Shown here: piece by piece, positions 33,162-34,167 of the stretch | How positions within the stretch are numbered: the first letter of the stretch is position 1 | Layout: each line of letters begins with the position of its first letter | Origin: Scedosporium boydii | Lineage: Eukaryota > Ascomycota > Sordariomycetes > Microascales > Microascaceae | Direction: 5' to 3' | DNA: 34,167 nt | NCBI GenBank assembly: GCA_002221725.1 | Contig: NJFT01000325.1 | Location: 1-34,167 of the forward strand | Program-made: the position numbers and the translations under genes | The notes under the pieces: model-generated | What the model was told of the DNA's origin: nothing | The model's database searches: none | What the model saw: only the letters and a program-made list of their open reading frames with translations

Positions 33162-33260
33162 ATCGACTAGGCTTAAACTATGCGTATAATTACATGCGCA
33201 TACACGCACACCCCAGCCGAGGCAATGTTAATACAACAATCTCTATTGTTAGACGGAGCG

Positions 33261-34102
33261 TCATGCGTAGAGTTGTCCCTGCGAGTGCTTGTTCAGCAGC
33301 CTCAAGCCATTCCGCCGCAGCACCTCAGGAGCAATTTGGGAACCTCGTGCATTTGTAGCAACATATTTCGCGTACGAAGCGACAACAGCATCGATTCCAA
33401 ACTGGGGAACATAAGGGAAATCAGATCCGAATAAGATGTGGTCGGCGTTCGCAAAATCCAACAGCCCATCCAGCTGAGCAGCGGTCGTGCTTAGAGCAAT
33501 GTCGTAGTAAAAACGCGCAAAGTCTTTCTTCGCTTGCAAGATGTTGACGTTGGCGAGGCCTGAGATGTCGGGGATTCCAAGGGCGTTGATGGCACGGCCG
33601 CCGATGAACGGAAGTGTACCCCCAGCGTGAGAAAGGATAATGTCGATGTTGGGGTTGGCGCGAATCGTGCCCGTCATTACCAAGTCTACTGCGGCACGTG
33701 TCGTCGCGAGGGGGTAGTCGACGATGGGTTGCGGGATCCCAGGGCCGATGAAGTGAGGAGCCACGTCGAGCACGGAAGGGTGAAGGAATACGAGCGCCTC
33801 GTGCTTGTTCAGCATGGCCCATATGGGTGCGAACTGAGGATGTCCGAGAAGCTTGCCGCCATAGCTGGTGAAGATTGTTACCCCGACACAGAGTTGCTGC
33901 TCTTCGTATAGATACTGAATCTCGGCAAGAGTGCCGTTGACGTCCTCGAAATCAGGCAAGACGCCGAAGAAGCCGATTCTTCCACGGTATCGGTCGCTTT
34001 GGGCGTACTTTCCAAGCTGTTGGTTGAGGGTACGGGCGAGCGTCCGGGCCTTTTCCCCAGTGCCGGCGATTCCGACACCCGGAGACGAGACGGAGAGGAT
34101 AC
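33261..34102 (-). CDS. amidohydrolase-2 family protein (ACMSD / 6-methylsalicylate-decarboxylase-like), 5' part outside the window
   Basis: Partial gene for a metal-dependent TIM-barrel enzyme of the amidohydrolase-2 family, whose fungal members often decarboxylate aromatic acids. Recognisable parts are ILSVSSPGVG, ARTLNQQLGKY, GRIGFFGVLPDFEDV, YLYEEQQLCVGVTIFTSYGG, EALVFLHPS, DIILSHAGGTLPF and ILFGSDFPY, carrying the later metal or active-site His, His and Asp. The first-strand metal-binding HxH that should open the protein is missing. The in-frame ATG at 34127 therefore looks false. A CAACTAAG branch and an ACATAG acceptor (34104-34103, phase 1) suggest this is the last exon, with the first exon beyond position 34167 and a (TA)n repeat inside the intron. 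It ends at TGA 33263-33261, 100 nt from the convergent transcription-factor gene. The substrate is unknown. Confidence 0.8.
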
Positions 34103-34122
34103 CTATGTTTCCATTCTTAGTT

Positions 34123-34125
<3 letters not shown>

Positions 34126-34156
<31 letters not shown>
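34126..34156. repeat. (TA)n microsatellite, about 15 units
   Basis: An uninterrupted AT dinucleotide run of about 31 nt next to the window end. On the minus strand it sits just upstream of the branch and acceptor of the amidohydrolase exon, so it is probably intronic. Confidence 0.9.
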
Positions 34157-34160
<4 letters not shown>

Positions 34161-34167
34161 TTCTTTT

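Overview
The window looks like nuclear DNA from a filamentous ascomycete (Pezizomycotina). The genes carry short GT...AG introns of about 60-200 nt with CTAAC/CTGAC-type branch sites. Spacing is loose (0.5-2 kb), and the families are ones that have expanded in filamentous fungi: fungal-type F-box proteins, a seven-helix fungal rhodopsin/Pth11-like receptor, an HNH_2 protein, a Zn2Cys6 regulator and a fungal-only membrane protein. The species cannot be named from sequence alone. No rRNA, tRNA, CRISPR array, transposase or reverse transcriptase was recognised.

Left third (1-8.4 kb, plus strand): a small unknown gene (221-736), a two-exon HNH_2 nuclease-domain gene (3290-4818), and an F-box-family locus (6116-7799) that looks decayed, with six in-frame stops near its N terminus and a frame break further on. 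The first two genes both end in TAG, and the same frame stays open and protein-like beyond it. Within about 8 kb this suggests nonsense erosion, readthrough or unrecognised splicing.

Middle (8.4-24 kb): on the minus strand, a 714-residue multi-span membrane protein (8432-10697), the seven-helix receptor-like protein (12370-13762) and a cytosolic GH18 glycosidase (15122-16138). A 1.5 kb divergent promoter then separates GH18 from a plus-strand Rad9/Crb2-type checkpoint mediator with C-terminal tandem BRCT domains (17630-20641). This mediator shows no recognisable Tudor segment. A four-exon F-box protein (21426-23935) follows.

Right third (24-34.2 kb): a PAF-acetylhydrolase-like serine hydrolase (26128-27951), an HSL-type alpha/beta hydrolase (28806-30041), a Zn2Cys6 transcription factor (30544-33161), and the 3' part of an amidohydrolase-2 (decarboxylase-like) gene on the minus strand that runs off the window. 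The last three lie close together and may be a small regulated catabolic or secondary-metabolism module. That is inference from proximity only.

Exon boundaries were worked out by hand from splice signals and reading-phase agreement. I found no clearly new biological system. The best leads are the two in-frame TAG extensions, the decayed F-box locus, the apparently Tudor-less checkpoint mediator and the hydrolase-regulator-amidohydrolase group.
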